DNA of 64,000 nt from Thioalkalivibrio sp. ALJ7. Its GTDB lineage: Bacteria > Pseudomonadota > Gammaproteobacteria > Ectothiorhodospirales > Ectothiorhodospiraceae. Positions 36,419-45,326 of this stretch are shown one piece after another. A program made the translations under genes and the position numbers. Under the pieces are notes generated by a model. The model was not told the origin of the DNA. It did not search any database and saw nothing but the letters and a program-made list of their open reading frames with translations. The DNA lies in the NCBI RefSeq assembly GCF_000376865.1, contig NZ_AQXQ01000007.1:115078-179077 (forward strand), given 5' to 3'. Every line of letters begins with the position of its first letter. Position 1 is the stretch's first letter.

Positions 36419-37675
36419 ATGCCCAAGGCTGCCCCCGGCTGCGACGAGTTCGACCCCAACGCCAAGACCCTGGAACAGGCGCGCGCCGCGATTCTCGAGG
36501 CCTGCCAGGCGATCACGCAGAAGGAGGAGATCCCTCTGGAGGAAGCCGTCGGGCGCACCCTGGCCGAGCCGATTCACGCATGCATCGATGTGCCCCCGGC
36601 GGCGGTCTCGGCCATGGACGGCTATGCGCTGCAGGCCGCCGACGCGACCGAAGGTGCCACGCTCACCATGGTGGGGACATCCGCCGCCGGACACCCCTGG
36701 GACGCCACCCTTAAGGCCGGACAGTGCGTACGCATCCTGACCGGCGCGGTGGTTCCGGCCGGGGCCGAAGTGGTGATCATGCAGGAACAGGTCGAGCGCG
36801 ATGGCGACTCCATCACCCTGCAAAATGGCGGCCTGTCCGCAGGCCACAACATCCGCAACGCGGGGAGCGATACCGCCTCCGGAAGCCCGCTGTACGCCAC
36901 CGGCCAGCCTATCGGCGCGACCGAGATCGGGGTCCTGGCGAGCCAGGGGATCGGCCGCGTCAGCGTGCTGCGTCGGCCCCGCGTTGCGTTCTTCTCCACC
37001 GGGGACGAACTGATCCCGATCGATCAGCCCCTGGGCCCGGGCCAGATCCACGACAGCAACCGCCACACCCTGCGTGCCCTGTTGCAGAGTTATCCAGTGG
37101 AGCCCCTGGACTACGGTGTGATCCGGGATACCGATGCGGCCGTGTGCGAAGCCCTGACGCGGGCCGGCGCCGAGGCCGACCTGATCATCACGACGGGCGG
37201 CGTCTCGGTCGGCGACGCCGACCATGTCACCCGTGTGCTGGAGTCCTCGGGACAGGTGAACTTCTGGAAGCTGGCGATCAAGCCGGGGCGGCCTCTGGCC
37301 TTTGGCCACTTCGGGCAGGCCCATTTCTTTGGCCTGCCGGGCAACCCGGTCGCCGTAATCACCACCTTTGGCCTGCTGGTACGCCCGGCGCTCCAGCAGC
37401 TGGCCGGGCGTGACGCGACTGCCCCACAGACCCTGAACGCCCGCCTGCTGGAAGACCTGCAGAAGACACCCGGCCGCGCGGATTTTCAGCGCGCCATACT
37501 GGAAACGGATGACCGTGGCTGGGTGGTGCGCACATCGGGGGGCCAAAACTCGCACCAGCTGCGCGCGATGAGCGAGGCCAACGCCTACGTGGTGCTACCA
37601 CGCGAATCGACCGGGGCACGAGCGGGGGACTGGGTGGAGGTCCTGCCGTTTCGGGAGATCTTCCCGCAGGTGTGA
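36419..37675 (+). CDS. moeA: Molybdopterin molybdenumtransferase
   Basis: A 418-residue enzyme that inserts molybdate into molybdopterin. Family blocks are PPAAVSAMDGYAL (residues 58-70), the signature TGGVSVGDADHV, IKPGRPLAFG and FGLPGNPVAV. All four MoeA domains appear present by length. A GGAGA site lies before the ATG. It ends the mobA-mobB-moeA operon. These genes supply Mo-bis-MGD enzymes, of which the oxidoreductase at 13 kb is the only one in the window. Confidence 0.95.
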   Translation: MPKAAPGCDEFDPNAKTLEQARAAILEACQAITQKEEIPLEEAVGRTLAEPIHACIDVPPAAVSAMDGYALQAADATEGATLTMVGTSAAGHPWDATLKAGQCVRILTGAVVPAGAEVVIMQEQVERDGDSITLQNGGLSAGHNIRNAGSDTASGSPLYATGQPIGATEIGVLASQGIGRVSVLRRPRVAFFSTGDELIPIDQPLGPGQIHDSNRHTLRALLQSYPVEPLDYGVIRDTDAAVCEALTRAGAEADLIITTGGVSVGDADHVTRVLESSGQVNFWKLAIKPGRPLAFGHFGQAHFFGLPGNPVAVITTFGLLVRPALQQLAGRDATAPQTLNARLLEDLQKTPGRADFQRAILETDDRGWVVRTSGGQNSHQLRAMSEANAYVVLPRESTGARAGDWVEVLPFREIFPQV

Positions 37676-37687
37676 CGCGCTCCGGGG

Positions 37688-38041
37688 TCAGCGTGCCTCG
37701 ATCAGCGCGGCGAATTCCCGTTCCAGTAAGGCCTCGTCGCCCAGATTGAGCTCGACCAGGCGGCGCAGATGCGAGGCGGACTCTAGCGGCATGGCCTCAA
37801 TCTCCACGCCCAGCCAAAGCCCCTCGTGCCAGCACACACGGCCCTCGAAGGTAATACGGGCCTCCTCGCTGAGCGGGATGTCGACGCTGACCTTGTCACC
37901 GTCGGTCATGGCCGGGAGATTCGCACCCTCCAGCAATACCCCCTTCAGCGAGATATCCTCCACGCGAACCGAACACCCCCCGCCATCGGTCAGCAAGGTA
38001 GCCGGAAATTCCAGGGGGATACGTTGAAAGCGTCGCTCCAT
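37688..38041 (-). CDS. PilZ-domain protein
   Basis: A 117-residue single-domain protein. The c-di-GMP binding motifs are visible: RRFQRIP at the N-terminus (RxxxR) and DISLKGVLLEG (D/NxSxxG) about 30 residues later, so nucleotide binding is expected. Such small PilZ proteins act as c-di-GMP receptors controlling motility, pili or envelope processes; no target is suggested by the neighbours. It converges on moeA and is divergent from the RDD gene, 58 bases away. Confidence 0.9.
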   Translation of the reverse strand: MERRFQRIPLEFPATLLTDGGGCSVRVEDISLKGVLLEGANLPAMTDGDKVSVDIPLSEEARITFEGRVCWHEGLWLGVEIEAMPLESASHLRRLVELNLGDEALLEREFAALIEAR

Positions 38042-38099
38042 GCAGCAAGACTACGCCCACTCCGCGCCTGCGGCCAAATCGAGAACCCTCGGAAACCCC

Positions 38100-38639
38100 A
38101 TGACCGAAACCGCCGCCTCCTCCGTCGACGGCCAGCCGACCAGCCTGCTCCGCCGCCTGGCCGCCATCATCTACGACGCCCTTCTCCTGATCGCAATATG
38201 GATGGTCCTCGGCCTGCTGGTGGTCATCATCGGCAACACCACCGGGCTGTACTCGCCGCGTGCGCACTTCGTACTCAATTTAATCGTGGCCTGGGGCTTC
38301 TTTTACTGGTTCTGGACCCGCACCGGACAGACGCTCGGCATGCAGGCCTGGAACATCCAGCTACGCACAGAGGCCGGCCACGCCGTCAACGCCTGGCAGG
38401 CGACCCTGCGTTACCTGGTCGCGGTCGCCCAGTGGCTGGTGATCCTGATGGCCATCTGGCTGGTACGCGAATACGGCGCGGTGGCCATCATCCTGGTCAC
38501 CGCCGCGGCGCTTTTCACTCTCGGCCTGTCACAGTTCCACCCGCGGCGCTGGATGCTGCACGATTGGCTCTCCAGCACCGAACTCGTCCGCATCCAGGGC
38601 CTCGCCAAGCCCCGCTGGAAACAGAACCGCAAGACCTGA
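38100..38639 (+). CDS. RDD-family membrane protein
   Basis: A 179-residue inner-membrane protein of the RDD family. Three to four hydrophobic segments are visible, the first preceded by the Arg of LLRRLAAIIYDALLLIAIW, with the family Asp in IIYD, and WTRTGQTLGMQAWNIQL in the middle. RDD proteins are of mostly unknown transport function. The start ATG at 38100 is chosen because the helix and family Arg follow; the frame is open further back to 38040. It is followed by a long palindromic repeat. Confidence 0.85.
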   Translation: MTETAASSVDGQPTSLLRRLAAIIYDALLLIAIWMVLGLLVVIIGNTTGLYSPRAHFVLNLIVAWGFFYWFWTRTGQTLGMQAWNIQLRTEAGHAVNAWQATLRYLVAVAQWLVILMAIWLVREYGAVAIILVTAAALFTLGLSQFHPRRWMLHDWLSSTELVRIQGLAKPRWKQNRKT

Positions 38640-38663
38640 CCTCGACTGCCTGCCTGTTTGTTT

Positions 38664-38955
38664 CACCACGAAGTACACGAAGGCACGAAGAAGGGCAAGA
38701 TCAAAAACGACTGGACCACAGAGGGCACAGAGGACACGGAGAAAACCGGTGTTTGTTTGGCAGCAGGCAGTGTGCCGACGTGCGCAACGGATCGCATCAA
38801 GCCTGCGGACCGACCACCCCCGGTAAATCTTGCATGCCCCCCGTCCCGACGACGCTCGACCCGAAAGCCTTTCGGTTTTCTCGGTGCCCTCTGTGTTCTC
38901 CGTGGTGAACCCGCTCTTTGCCCTTCTTCGTGCCTTCGTGTGCTTCGTGGTTCAC
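38664..38955. repeat. Long imperfect palindrome of CACGAAG/CACAGAG type
   Basis: The left arm contains CACCACGAAGTACACGAAGG followed by CACGAAGAAGGGCAA, then ACCACAGAGGGCACAGAGG. The right arm (38873-38955) carries the inverse in mirrored order: GGTTTTCTCGGTGCCCTCTG, then TTTGCCCTTCTTCGTGCCTT and CGTGTGCTTCGTGGTTCAC. Outer arms match in about 34 of 35 bases. About 120 bases of unique DNA lie in the middle. Repeats of this type are scattered in many gammaproteobacterial genomes. It ends 6 bases before the esterase stop codon. Confidence 0.85.
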
Positions 38956-38960
38956 AAGAA

Positions 38961-39605
38961 TCAAGACGCGAGCCAGAAACCGAGGTCGTCCAGGGCCTCG
39001 GCGATGTCGGTGGCGATGCGGCGGTAGCCGCGGGCGTTGGGATGGACCGGGTCCGCCCGCAGCTCGCTAGCGGACAGCACCCCCGAGAGCACGCCCTCGA
39101 TCAGGGGCACCTGTTCCTCGCGCGCCAGTTCGCGGTAGATCGGGTCGTCCCGCAGGCGTCCGGTGGCGGCCCCCAGGGCCGAGGCCCGCGGCACCCCCAA
39201 CAGCACCGGCTGGGCGCTGTGCTCGCGCGCCATCTCCACCAGCGCGCGCAGGTCTTCCTTGACCGCTGCGGGGTCGCGCTGGCGCAGGAAGTCGTTGCCA
39301 CCCAGCCAGATCAGCACCAGGTCGGGCTCGTGTGCGCGCAGGCTCGGGGCGAGACGCTCGCGTGCGCTGCTGGCGCGATCGCCGGGCACCCCGTCGTTGA
39401 TGATCGTCCAGCCAGTGATCGCCGCCAGGCGCGTCGGGTAGTCATCGCCCGCGCCCGCCCCGGTCCCGTGGGTCACGCTGTCGCCAAAGGCGAGCACCGT
39501 GGCCTGGCGCGGGAGGGGATCGAAGCCGTCCGGCCCGGCGCCGCCACAGCCCGCCAGCATGGCCATCAGCCCCAGCAGGAACCCCGTGCGCAGCCAGGCC
39601 ATCAT
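38961..39605 (-). CDS. SGNH/GDSL esterase, lipoprotein
   Basis: A 214-residue arylesterase/lysophospholipase-type hydrolase. A signal peptide ends in the lipobox LMAMLAGC. SGNH blocks are present: VLAFGDSVTHGTG (catalytic Ser), a Gly in GVPGDRA, WLGGNDFL (Asn) and ADPVHPNARGY (Asp-x-x-His). It resembles TesA and multifunctional arylesterases but is anchored in the envelope. Its ATG overlaps the lptG stop as ATGA, so it is translated with the LPS-export permeases; a role in lipid turnover at the envelope is possible but inferred. Confidence 0.9.
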   Translation of the reverse strand: MMAWLRTGFLLGLMAMLAGCGGAGPDGFDPLPRQATVLAFGDSVTHGTGAGAGDDYPTRLAAITGWTIINDGVPGDRASSARERLAPSLRAHEPDLVLIWLGGNDFLRQRDPAAVKEDLRALVEMAREHSAQPVLLGVPRASALGAATGRLRDDPIYRELAREEQVPLIEGVLSGVLSASELRADPVHPNARGYRRIATDIAEALDDLGFWLAS

Positions 39606-40675
39606 GTCTGCCGCCCCATGCGCTGGAGGGCATATAACGCCAGGATCAGGAACAACACCACGGGCAAGCTGGCCGCCATCACTGGCGGCAGGTTGTAAAC
39701 CAGGCCCAGATGAGTCATCGCGCGCATCACGATCACGAACGACACGCCAATGGCGATCCCGATGAACAGGCGTTTCCCGGCCCCACCCTCGCGCTGCGAG
39801 CCGAACAGGAACGGGATCGCCAGCAGCAGCATCACAAAGGTGCTCGCCGGCAGGGTGATGCGTTGCCAGAAGGCGACCTCGTAGGGTGCCGAGTCCAGGC
39901 GATTCTCCTGCAGGTAAGCGACATAGCGAGCGAGATCATGGGCCGCCATCTGACTTGGTTCCACCACCAGCACATCGAAATACTCCGGCGCGATCAGGCG
40001 CTCGATGGTCTGCTCCTCCACGCGTTCGGGCTCGACGCGATCCAGCGACAGCCGCGACCGTTCCACCCCCTGCAAGCGCCAGGCACCGTCTACATACTGG
40101 GCACTCTCCGCGCGCGTGATCTCTCGCGGCTCGCGGTGTTCGTCCACCTCGATGATGCGAACACCAAGCAGTTGGTTACCCGGCAGCACGGCATCCGCCT
40201 GCACCATACGCCGACCGTCGCGCGCCCACAGTCCGATCGGGCTCACGCTCAATTGCTCGTCGAAAGCGGTGGCCTTCAGGTTTTGCGCACGGCTCTCGGC
40301 GGCAGGGGCAAAGAACTCGCCCACCACCACCATCACCACCACGACCACCAGGCCGGCCTGCATCACCCAGGCGATGAATCGGCCCAGGGTCATACCCGCC
40401 GCGCGCATTGCGGTCAGCTCACTGTTGGCCGCCAGGTTACCCAGCCACAGCAGCCCCCCCAGCAGGGCCGCCGAGGGCAACATGTCATACATCCGCCGCG
40501 GCAGGGTGAGGGCTACATAGAGCAGGGCCTCACGCAAACCGTAGTCACCACGACCTGTATCACGCAGCTCGTCGATCAAGGCGAACACCGCATCCAGCGC
40601 CACCAGCAACATCACGGCCAGCGCAGTACCGATCAGCACCTGGCGCATCACGTAGCGCCCCAGCACCGTCGTCAC
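39602..40675 (-). CDS. lptG: LPS export ABC transporter permease LptG
   Basis: A 357-residue inner-membrane subunit of the LptB2FGC complex that extracts lipopolysaccharide from the inner membrane. It has three N-terminal helices (first at about residues 13-32), a periplasmic beta-jellyroll (about 125-265) and three C-terminal helices ending ALYALQRMG. The start is GTG, overlapping the lptF stop as GTGA. Order lptF-lptG divergent from pepA is the common gammaproteobacterial arrangement. LptB and LptC are not in the window. Confidence 0.93.
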   Translation of the reverse strand: MTTVLGRYVMRQVLIGTALAVMLLVALDAVFALIDELRDTGRGDYGLREALLYVALTLPRRMYDMLPSAALLGGLLWLGNLAANSELTAMRAAGMTLGRFIAWVMQAGLVVVVVMVVVGEFFAPAAESRAQNLKATAFDEQLSVSPIGLWARDGRRMVQADAVLPGNQLLGVRIIEVDEHREPREITRAESAQYVDGAWRLQGVERSRLSLDRVEPERVEEQTIERLIAPEYFDVLVVEPSQMAAHDLARYVAYLQENRLDSAPYEVAFWQRITLPASTFVMLLLAIPFLFGSQREGGAGKRLFIGIAIGVSFVIVMRAMTHLGLVYNLPPVMAASLPVVLFLILALYALQRMGRQT

Positions 40676-41787
40676 GACGTCACCTCTTCGCGGTCCAGTC
40701 TACGGGCGCCGCGGCCGAAGCCCAGCAACCCCTTGCGCCAGGCCAGCAAGAGCCACAGAACCAGCATCAGCCCATGCGTCCACCATAGCCCCAGAGCCAG
40801 GGGTGTGCGCCCGTCGGCCAGCTGCCCTTGCCCCAGGATCAGGAAGTTCGCGTACAGCACGTAGACCCCGATCGCCGCCGGGATACGGGCATAGCGTCCC
40901 GAGCGGGGCGGCACCTGAGCCAGCGGCAAGGCAATCAAGGTCAACACCAGGATGGAAAGTGGCATGGCGAGGCGCCACTCCAACTCCGCGCGGGCTCGGG
41001 AGTCATCACGCCGGTCCCACAACTCACGGTTGGACATGGCATCGAAACCCCGGCTTCCCACCCCCGCATCCGGTTCCGTGATCTGGGTGCGCAGGCGGTC
41101 GAACTCGAGCATGCGGAAACTGCCCTCGCCCGGCACACCGACGTGGCGATAGCCGTTTTCGAGGATCAAGAAGCCGCTGCCTTCGGCGCTGGGGTCCGGA
41201 ATCGCCCGTTCGGCCACCGTCACCTGCGCCTCGCCGTCCACCTCGCGGTAAATGAACACCTCCAGCAGGGCCTCGCGGTCCTCGCTCAGGCGTTCGGCAA
41301 AGAAGACCTGCTCCCCCACCCGTGAGCGCAAAAACCGCCCCGGTGTGATCCCGACCAGATCCGAACGTTGTTCGGCGAGGTCGCGCATCGAGTCGATCTG
41401 GGCCTCGGTCCGCGGCACCACCAGTGTCATCAGGGCCAGCAGCAGGAGGGAGGCGGGCGCGGCGACCCAGAACAGCGCACGATAAAGCGCGGCGAAGGAC
41501 ATGCCGCTGGCCTGTAGCGCCACCAGTTCGCTGTCACGTTGCAACCGACCCAGCACCAGCATGAAGGCCAGGAAGAGCGCCACCGGCCACAGAAACACGA
41601 TCCCCTTGAACGCACCAAAGGCAACCATGCCGGGCAAAAAATCCACCGGGATGCTGCCTTCGGCGACGTCGCGCAGGACCCGCGCCAACACGCCGCCAAC
41701 AATCACCAGCAACAGCACGATGGTGACCGCGGTCTGCGTGACCAACAGTTCGCGGGCAATAAAACGCTCGGTGCGGCGCAGGATCAT
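40672..41787 (-). CDS. lptF: LPS export ABC transporter permease LptF
   Basis: A 371-residue partner of LptG with the same six-helix plus jellyroll layout. The N-terminus RRTERFIARELLVTQTAVTI and the block ALQASGMSFAALYRAL, near the end of the third helix, match LptF. The start ATG at 41787 is 88 bases from the divergent pepA start, so the shared intergenic region must hold both promoters. LptF-LptG-esterase form one overlapping operon. Confidence 0.93.
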   Translation of the reverse strand: MILRRTERFIARELLVTQTAVTIVLLLVIVGGVLARVLRDVAEGSIPVDFLPGMVAFGAFKGIVFLWPVALFLAFMLVLGRLQRDSELVALQASGMSFAALYRALFWVAAPASLLLLALMTLVVPRTEAQIDSMRDLAEQRSDLVGITPGRFLRSRVGEQVFFAERLSEDREALLEVFIYREVDGEAQVTVAERAIPDPSAEGSGFLILENGYRHVGVPGEGSFRMLEFDRLRTQITEPDAGVGSRGFDAMSNRELWDRRDDSRARAELEWRLAMPLSILVLTLIALPLAQVPPRSGRYARIPAAIGVYVLYANFLILGQGQLADGRTPLALGLWWTHGLMLVLWLLLAWRKGLLGFGRGARRLDREEVTS

Positions 41788-41875
41788 GCGCGTATTACCC
41801 CGCCGCCCTTACGGCGCGTGGTCGGGCGCGGCTTGGCGCTGGTACCATGATCGGACTCATTTTCGGGAGGCATTC

Positions 41876-43354
41876 ATGCAATTCTCCGTCACTACCTCGA
41901 CCCTCGACAAACCCCGCGCCGGGATCCGCGCCGCCGGGATCGCCCACAAGCGCAAGCCGGCCGCGGGCGCCGCGGCCTTGGATGTCGCGCGCGACGGCGA
42001 AATCACCGCCCTGTTGAAGGCCGGCGAGATGGACGGCGACGCCGGCAGCCGGCTGCTGCTCCCCGGCAGTGGAAGCAAGGGTAGCGCACTCCTGATCGGC
42101 CTGGGGGCGAAGAAGGACTTCGACGCCGGCGCCGCGCGCAAGGCGGCGCAGGCCCTGGCCGCCGCACTGGTCGAGCGCCCGGCCACCAGCGCGGCGATCG
42201 CAGTCGCGGACTTCCAGCCGCGCGGCAAGGACATCGCCTGGGTGGTGCACACCCTGGTCGCGGCGATCTCGGATGCCGCCTACCGCTTCACCCCGTTCAA
42301 GGGCAAGGAGAAGACCACCCCGGTGCAGCTGGACAAGATCCAGCTGTGCGTGGAGCGCAAGGACGCCGAGGCCGCGAAGAAGGCCTGCACCGAGGCCGCG
42401 GCGATCGCCACTGGCGTGAACCGCGCGAAGGACCTGGGCAACACCCCGCCGAATGTCTGCTACCCGGAGAGCCTGGCCGAGACCGCGCGTGAGATGGCGA
42501 AGCAGTACAATCAGCTGAAGGCCACGGTGCTGGACGAGAAGGACCTGGAGAAGCTCGGCGCCGGGGCGATCCTGGCGGTAGGCAAGGGTTCCGAGCGCCC
42601 GCCGCGCCTGATCGCGATGGAGTACGCCGGCGGCAAGAAGGGCGCCGCCCCGGTGGTGCTGGTCGGCAAGGGCATCACCTTCGACACCGGCGGCATCTCG
42701 CTGAAGCCCGGCGCCGAGATGGACGAGATGAAGTACGACATGTGCGGCGCGGCCAGCGTGTTCGGGGTGATCGAAGCCTGCTGCGAGCTGGGGCTGCCGG
42801 TCAATGTGGTCGGCGTGGTCACCAGTGCCGAGAACATGCCCGATGGCCGCGCGACGCGCCCGGGCGACATCGTCACCACCCTGTCCGGACAGACCGTCGA
42901 AATCCTGAACACCGACGCCGAGGGCCGCCTGGTGCTGGCCGACGCCCTGACCTGGGTCGAGCGCTACAAGCCGAAGGTGGTGATCGACATCGCCACCCTG
43001 ACCGGGGCCTGCATCATCGCCCTGGGTCACCAGGGTGCGGCGATCCTGGGCAACAAGGAACCCTTGATCAAACGCTTGCTGGCCGCCGGCGAGGAGACCG
43101 GCGATCGCGGCTGGCAACTCCCGCTGTGGCCGGAGTACCAGGAACAGCTGAAGAGCAATTTCGCCGACATGGCCAATATCGGCGGGCGCCCGGCCGGCAC
43201 CATCACCGCCGCCTGTTTCCTGTCGCGCTATACCGAGGACTACACCTGGGCGCATGTCGACATCGCCGGCGTGGCCTGGAAGAGCGGCAAGGAGAAAGGC
43301 GCGACCGGCCGCCCGGTACCGATGCTGATGCGCTACCTGCTCGACCAGGCCTGA
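41876..43354 (+). CDS. pepA: Leucyl aminopeptidase (cytosol aminopeptidase, M17)
   Basis: A 492-residue metallo-aminopeptidase that removes N-terminal residues from peptides; in E. coli it also binds DNA at Xer sites. The catalytic C-terminal half has VGKGITFDTGGISLKPG, KYDMCGAASVFG and the signature NTDAEGRLVLADAL, with metal ligands Lys, Asp and Glu in place. The N-terminal half is the less conserved macro-like domain. GGGAGG lies 5 bases before the ATG at 41876. It is followed by holC 16 bases downstream. Confidence 0.95.
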   Translation: MQFSVTTSTLDKPRAGIRAAGIAHKRKPAAGAAALDVARDGEITALLKAGEMDGDAGSRLLLPGSGSKGSALLIGLGAKKDFDAGAARKAAQALAAALVERPATSAAIAVADFQPRGKDIAWVVHTLVAAISDAAYRFTPFKGKEKTTPVQLDKIQLCVERKDAEAAKKACTEAAAIATGVNRAKDLGNTPPNVCYPESLAETAREMAKQYNQLKATVLDEKDLEKLGAGAILAVGKGSERPPRLIAMEYAGGKKGAAPVVLVGKGITFDTGGISLKPGAEMDEMKYDMCGAASVFGVIEACCELGLPVNVVGVVTSAENMPDGRATRPGDIVTTLSGQTVEILNTDAEGRLVLADALTWVERYKPKVVIDIATLTGACIIALGHQGAAILGNKEPLIKRLLAAGEETGDRGWQLPLWPEYQEQLKSNFADMANIGGRPAGTITAACFLSRYTEDYTWAHVDIAGVAWKSGKEKGATGRPVPMLMRYLLDQA

Positions 43355-43370
43355 TCCGGGTCGGGCGCGG

Positions 43371-43793
43371 ATGACCCACGTCAGCTTCTACCTGCTGCAG
43401 GACCCGGCTCCGGAGGCACGCCTGCGCTTCACCTGCCGCCTGGCGAAGAAGGCCAGCGGCCAGGGCCATCGCGTGCATATCCACACCGGCTCGCCGGAGC
43501 TGACCCGCACGCTGGACGAGTGGCTGTGGACCTTCGAGGACACCGCCTTTTTGCCGCACAGCACCGACGTGCGCGATGCGGACGTCGCGGTCTCCCTGCA
43601 CGAGGCCCATGCCCCGTCGGATCGCTGCGACGTGCTGATCAATCTCGCCGCCGAGGTCCCGGAGTACTGCGGGCGCTTCGAGCGGGTCGCCGACATCGTC
43701 GGCGGCGACGAGACGGGCCGCGAGGCCGGGCGCACCCGTTACCGTTTCTTCAAGGAACGCGGCTACCCGCTGGAGCACCACAACATTCCGTAA
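43371..43793 (+). CDS. holC: DNA polymerase III subunit chi
   Basis: A 140-residue clamp-loader accessory subunit that links the replisome to SSB. Family blocks are VSFYLLQ at the N-terminus, ACRLAEKA-like FTCRLAKKASGQGHRVHI, LDEWLWTFEDTAFLPHS and the C-terminal RYRFFKERGYPLEHHNI. It directly follows pepA, as in E. coli. In E. coli valS follows; here the next gene is the convergent maf. Confident assignment. Confidence 0.93.
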   Translation: MTHVSFYLLQDPAPEARLRFTCRLAKKASGQGHRVHIHTGSPELTRTLDEWLWTFEDTAFLPHSTDVRDADVAVSLHEAHAPSDRCDVLINLAAEVPEYCGRFERVADIVGGDETGREAGRTRYRFFKERGYPLEHHNIP

Positions 43794-43844
43794 AGGCCCG
43801 GGTTCGGCCAGGGTCTCGATTCAACCAGGGTCTCGGGGCACGAA

Positions 43845-44438
43845 TCAGACGCGCGGTGGCGGGTCGGGGATCTCCTGCAGCCAGGCCTCCAGCTCGAACA
43901 GCGGTAGCCCGACCACGTTGGTATAGGAGCCCTCGATCCATTCGACAAAGGCCGCACCACGGCCCTGGATGGCGTAGGCCCCGGCCTTGCCACGCGGCTC
44001 GCCGGTGGCCCAGTAGGCCGCGATATCGCCTTCGGTCAGGTCACGCATGCGCACCCGGGTCGTCACGTGGCGGGCGCGCATCGGCTCGCCCGGGCGCCAC
44101 AAGGCCATGCCGGAGACCACCCGGTGCTCGCCGCCCGAGAGGCGCCGGAGCATTGCCGCGGCCTCGACGAAATCTGCCGGCTTGCCCAGCGCGTCGCCGT
44201 CGGCAGCAACCACGGTGTCGGCCGCCAGCGCCCACTGTCCCGCCGCCAGGCGCTCCCGGGCCGCATCGGCCTTGGCAATCGCCAGGCGCTCGACCAGCGC
44301 CTCCGGCGTTTCGCCCGGCTGCGGGGTCTCGTCCACGTCCATCGGGGCCACCTCGAATGCAAGCTGGATCTGTTCCAGCAGTTCGCGGCGGCGCGGAGAG
44401 GCGGAGGCCAGCAGCAGCGGATGCGCCACGGACGTCAC
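43845..44438 (-). CDS. maf: Maf-family nucleoside triphosphate pyrophosphatase
   Basis: A 197-residue pyrophosphatase that hydrolyses dTTP/UTP or modified nucleotides. The N-terminal loop LLLASASPRRRELLEQI, the AADTVVAADGDALGKP block and the GKAGAYAIQGRGAAFVEWIEG block define the family; the WIEGSYTNVVGLP stretch follows the pattern of the dTTP/UTP-specific YhdE group. I choose the GTG at 44438, overlapping the rlmH stop as GTGA, because the family motif starts 8 codons later; GTG 44429 is an alternative. It is the last gene of the leuS-to-maf run. Confidence 0.9.
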   Translation of the reverse strand: MTSVAHPLLLASASPRRRELLEQIQLAFEVAPMDVDETPQPGETPEALVERLAIAKADAARERLAAGQWALAADTVVAADGDALGKPADFVEAAAMLRRLSGGEHRVVSGMALWRPGEPMRARHVTTRVRMRDLTEGDIAAYWATGEPRGKAGAYAIQGRGAAFVEWIEGSYTNVVGLPLFELEAWLQEIPDPPPRV

Positions 44439-44905
44439 GCGCGATGGTAAGGGTGGTTGTTCAGCAGCGACCAGGCGCGGTAGATCTGCTCGGCAACCAG
44501 CACCCGCACCAGCATGTGCGGGAAGGTTAGCGGCGACAGCGACCACGCCCATTCAGCGCGAGCGCGTACGGCATCATCCAGTCCGGCGGCACCCCCGATT
44601 ACCAGCGCCACGTCACGACCATCCTGCTGCCAGGCTTCCAGGCGTTTGGCCACGCCCCGGGTGTCCACGCCCTTGCCGCGTTCGTCGAGCAGGATCACAC
44701 GGGCGCCCTCGGGGATCGCCTTCAGCAGGATCTCGCCCTCGCGGCGCAACAGCGTGGTGGTATCCATCGATTTCGCGCCGGAGGGCCCGGACAGGGCCTG
44801 CAGGTTCAGCTCCAGCTCGCGCGGCAGGCGTCCGGCGTATTCGGCGAACCCGTCCGCCAGCCAGTCGGGCATGCGCTTGCCGATCGCGATCAGGTCCAGG
44901 CGCAT
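44435..44905 (-). CDS. rlmH: 23S rRNA (pseudouridine1915-N3)-methyltransferase
   Basis: A 156-residue SPOUT methyltransferase that modifies helix 69 of 23S rRNA. It begins MRLDLIAIGKRMPDWLADGF, with the SAM-binding knot in ALVIGGAAGLDDAV and the C-terminal block LSPLTFPHMLVRVLVAEQIY followed by RAWSLLNNHPYHRA. Length equals the usual 155-156 residues. It follows rsfS by 16 bases and overlaps maf by 4 bases. Confidence 0.95.
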   Translation of the reverse strand: MRLDLIAIGKRMPDWLADGFAEYAGRLPRELELNLQALSGPSGAKSMDTTTLLRREGEILLKAIPEGARVILLDERGKGVDTRGVAKRLEAWQQDGRDVALVIGGAAGLDDAVRARAEWAWSLSPLTFPHMLVRVLVAEQIYRAWSLLNNHPYHRA

Positions 44906-44921
44906 GGCAACGCGCCCCCGC

Positions 44922-45326
44922 TCAGCCGCGCAGGCGGCGGACGCGCTCCAGACTCGGGTCCTCGGGCGCGGCCTTTTCGGTGTCCGCGGCCTCCTCCGCC
45001 AGCCAGAGCTTTTCCAGGTTATAGAAGTCGCGGGTCTCCGGGAGCATCACATGAACGATCACGTCGTTCAGGTCCACCAGGACCCATTCCTGGCCTTCCT
45101 GACCCTCGATCCCCAACGGCTGGATACCGGACTGTTTGGCCTCGGCGGCCACCAGCTCGGCAGTGGATTGCACGTGACGCCCGGAGGTCCCGGAGGCGAT
45201 CACCATGAAATCGGCCAGCGTGGTCTTGCCGCGCACATCGATCGAGCGGATGTTCTGCGCCTTGCGGTCTTCCAGAGCAGTGGTCACCAGCTCCAGGAGT
45301 TGTTCGCTATTCATTGTGTTGGTCAT
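44922..45326 (-). CDS. rsfS: Ribosome silencing factor
   Basis: A 134-residue RsfS/Iojap protein that binds L14 and blocks subunit joining when nutrients are short. Family blocks are DVRGKTTLADFMVIASGTSGRH and EGQEGQEWVLVDLNDVIVHV, followed by a 30-residue charged tail longer than in E. coli (EEAADTEKAAPEDPS). Its ATG overlaps the nadD stop as ATGA. The nadD-rsfS-rlmH order is the same as in many gammaproteobacteria. Confidence 0.94.
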   Translation of the reverse strand: MTNTMNSEQLLELVTTALEDRKAQNIRSIDVRGKTTLADFMVIASGTSGRHVQSTAELVAAEAKQSGIQPLGIEGQEGQEWVLVDLNDVIVHVMLPETRDFYNLEKLWLAEEAADTEKAAPEDPSLERVRRLRG

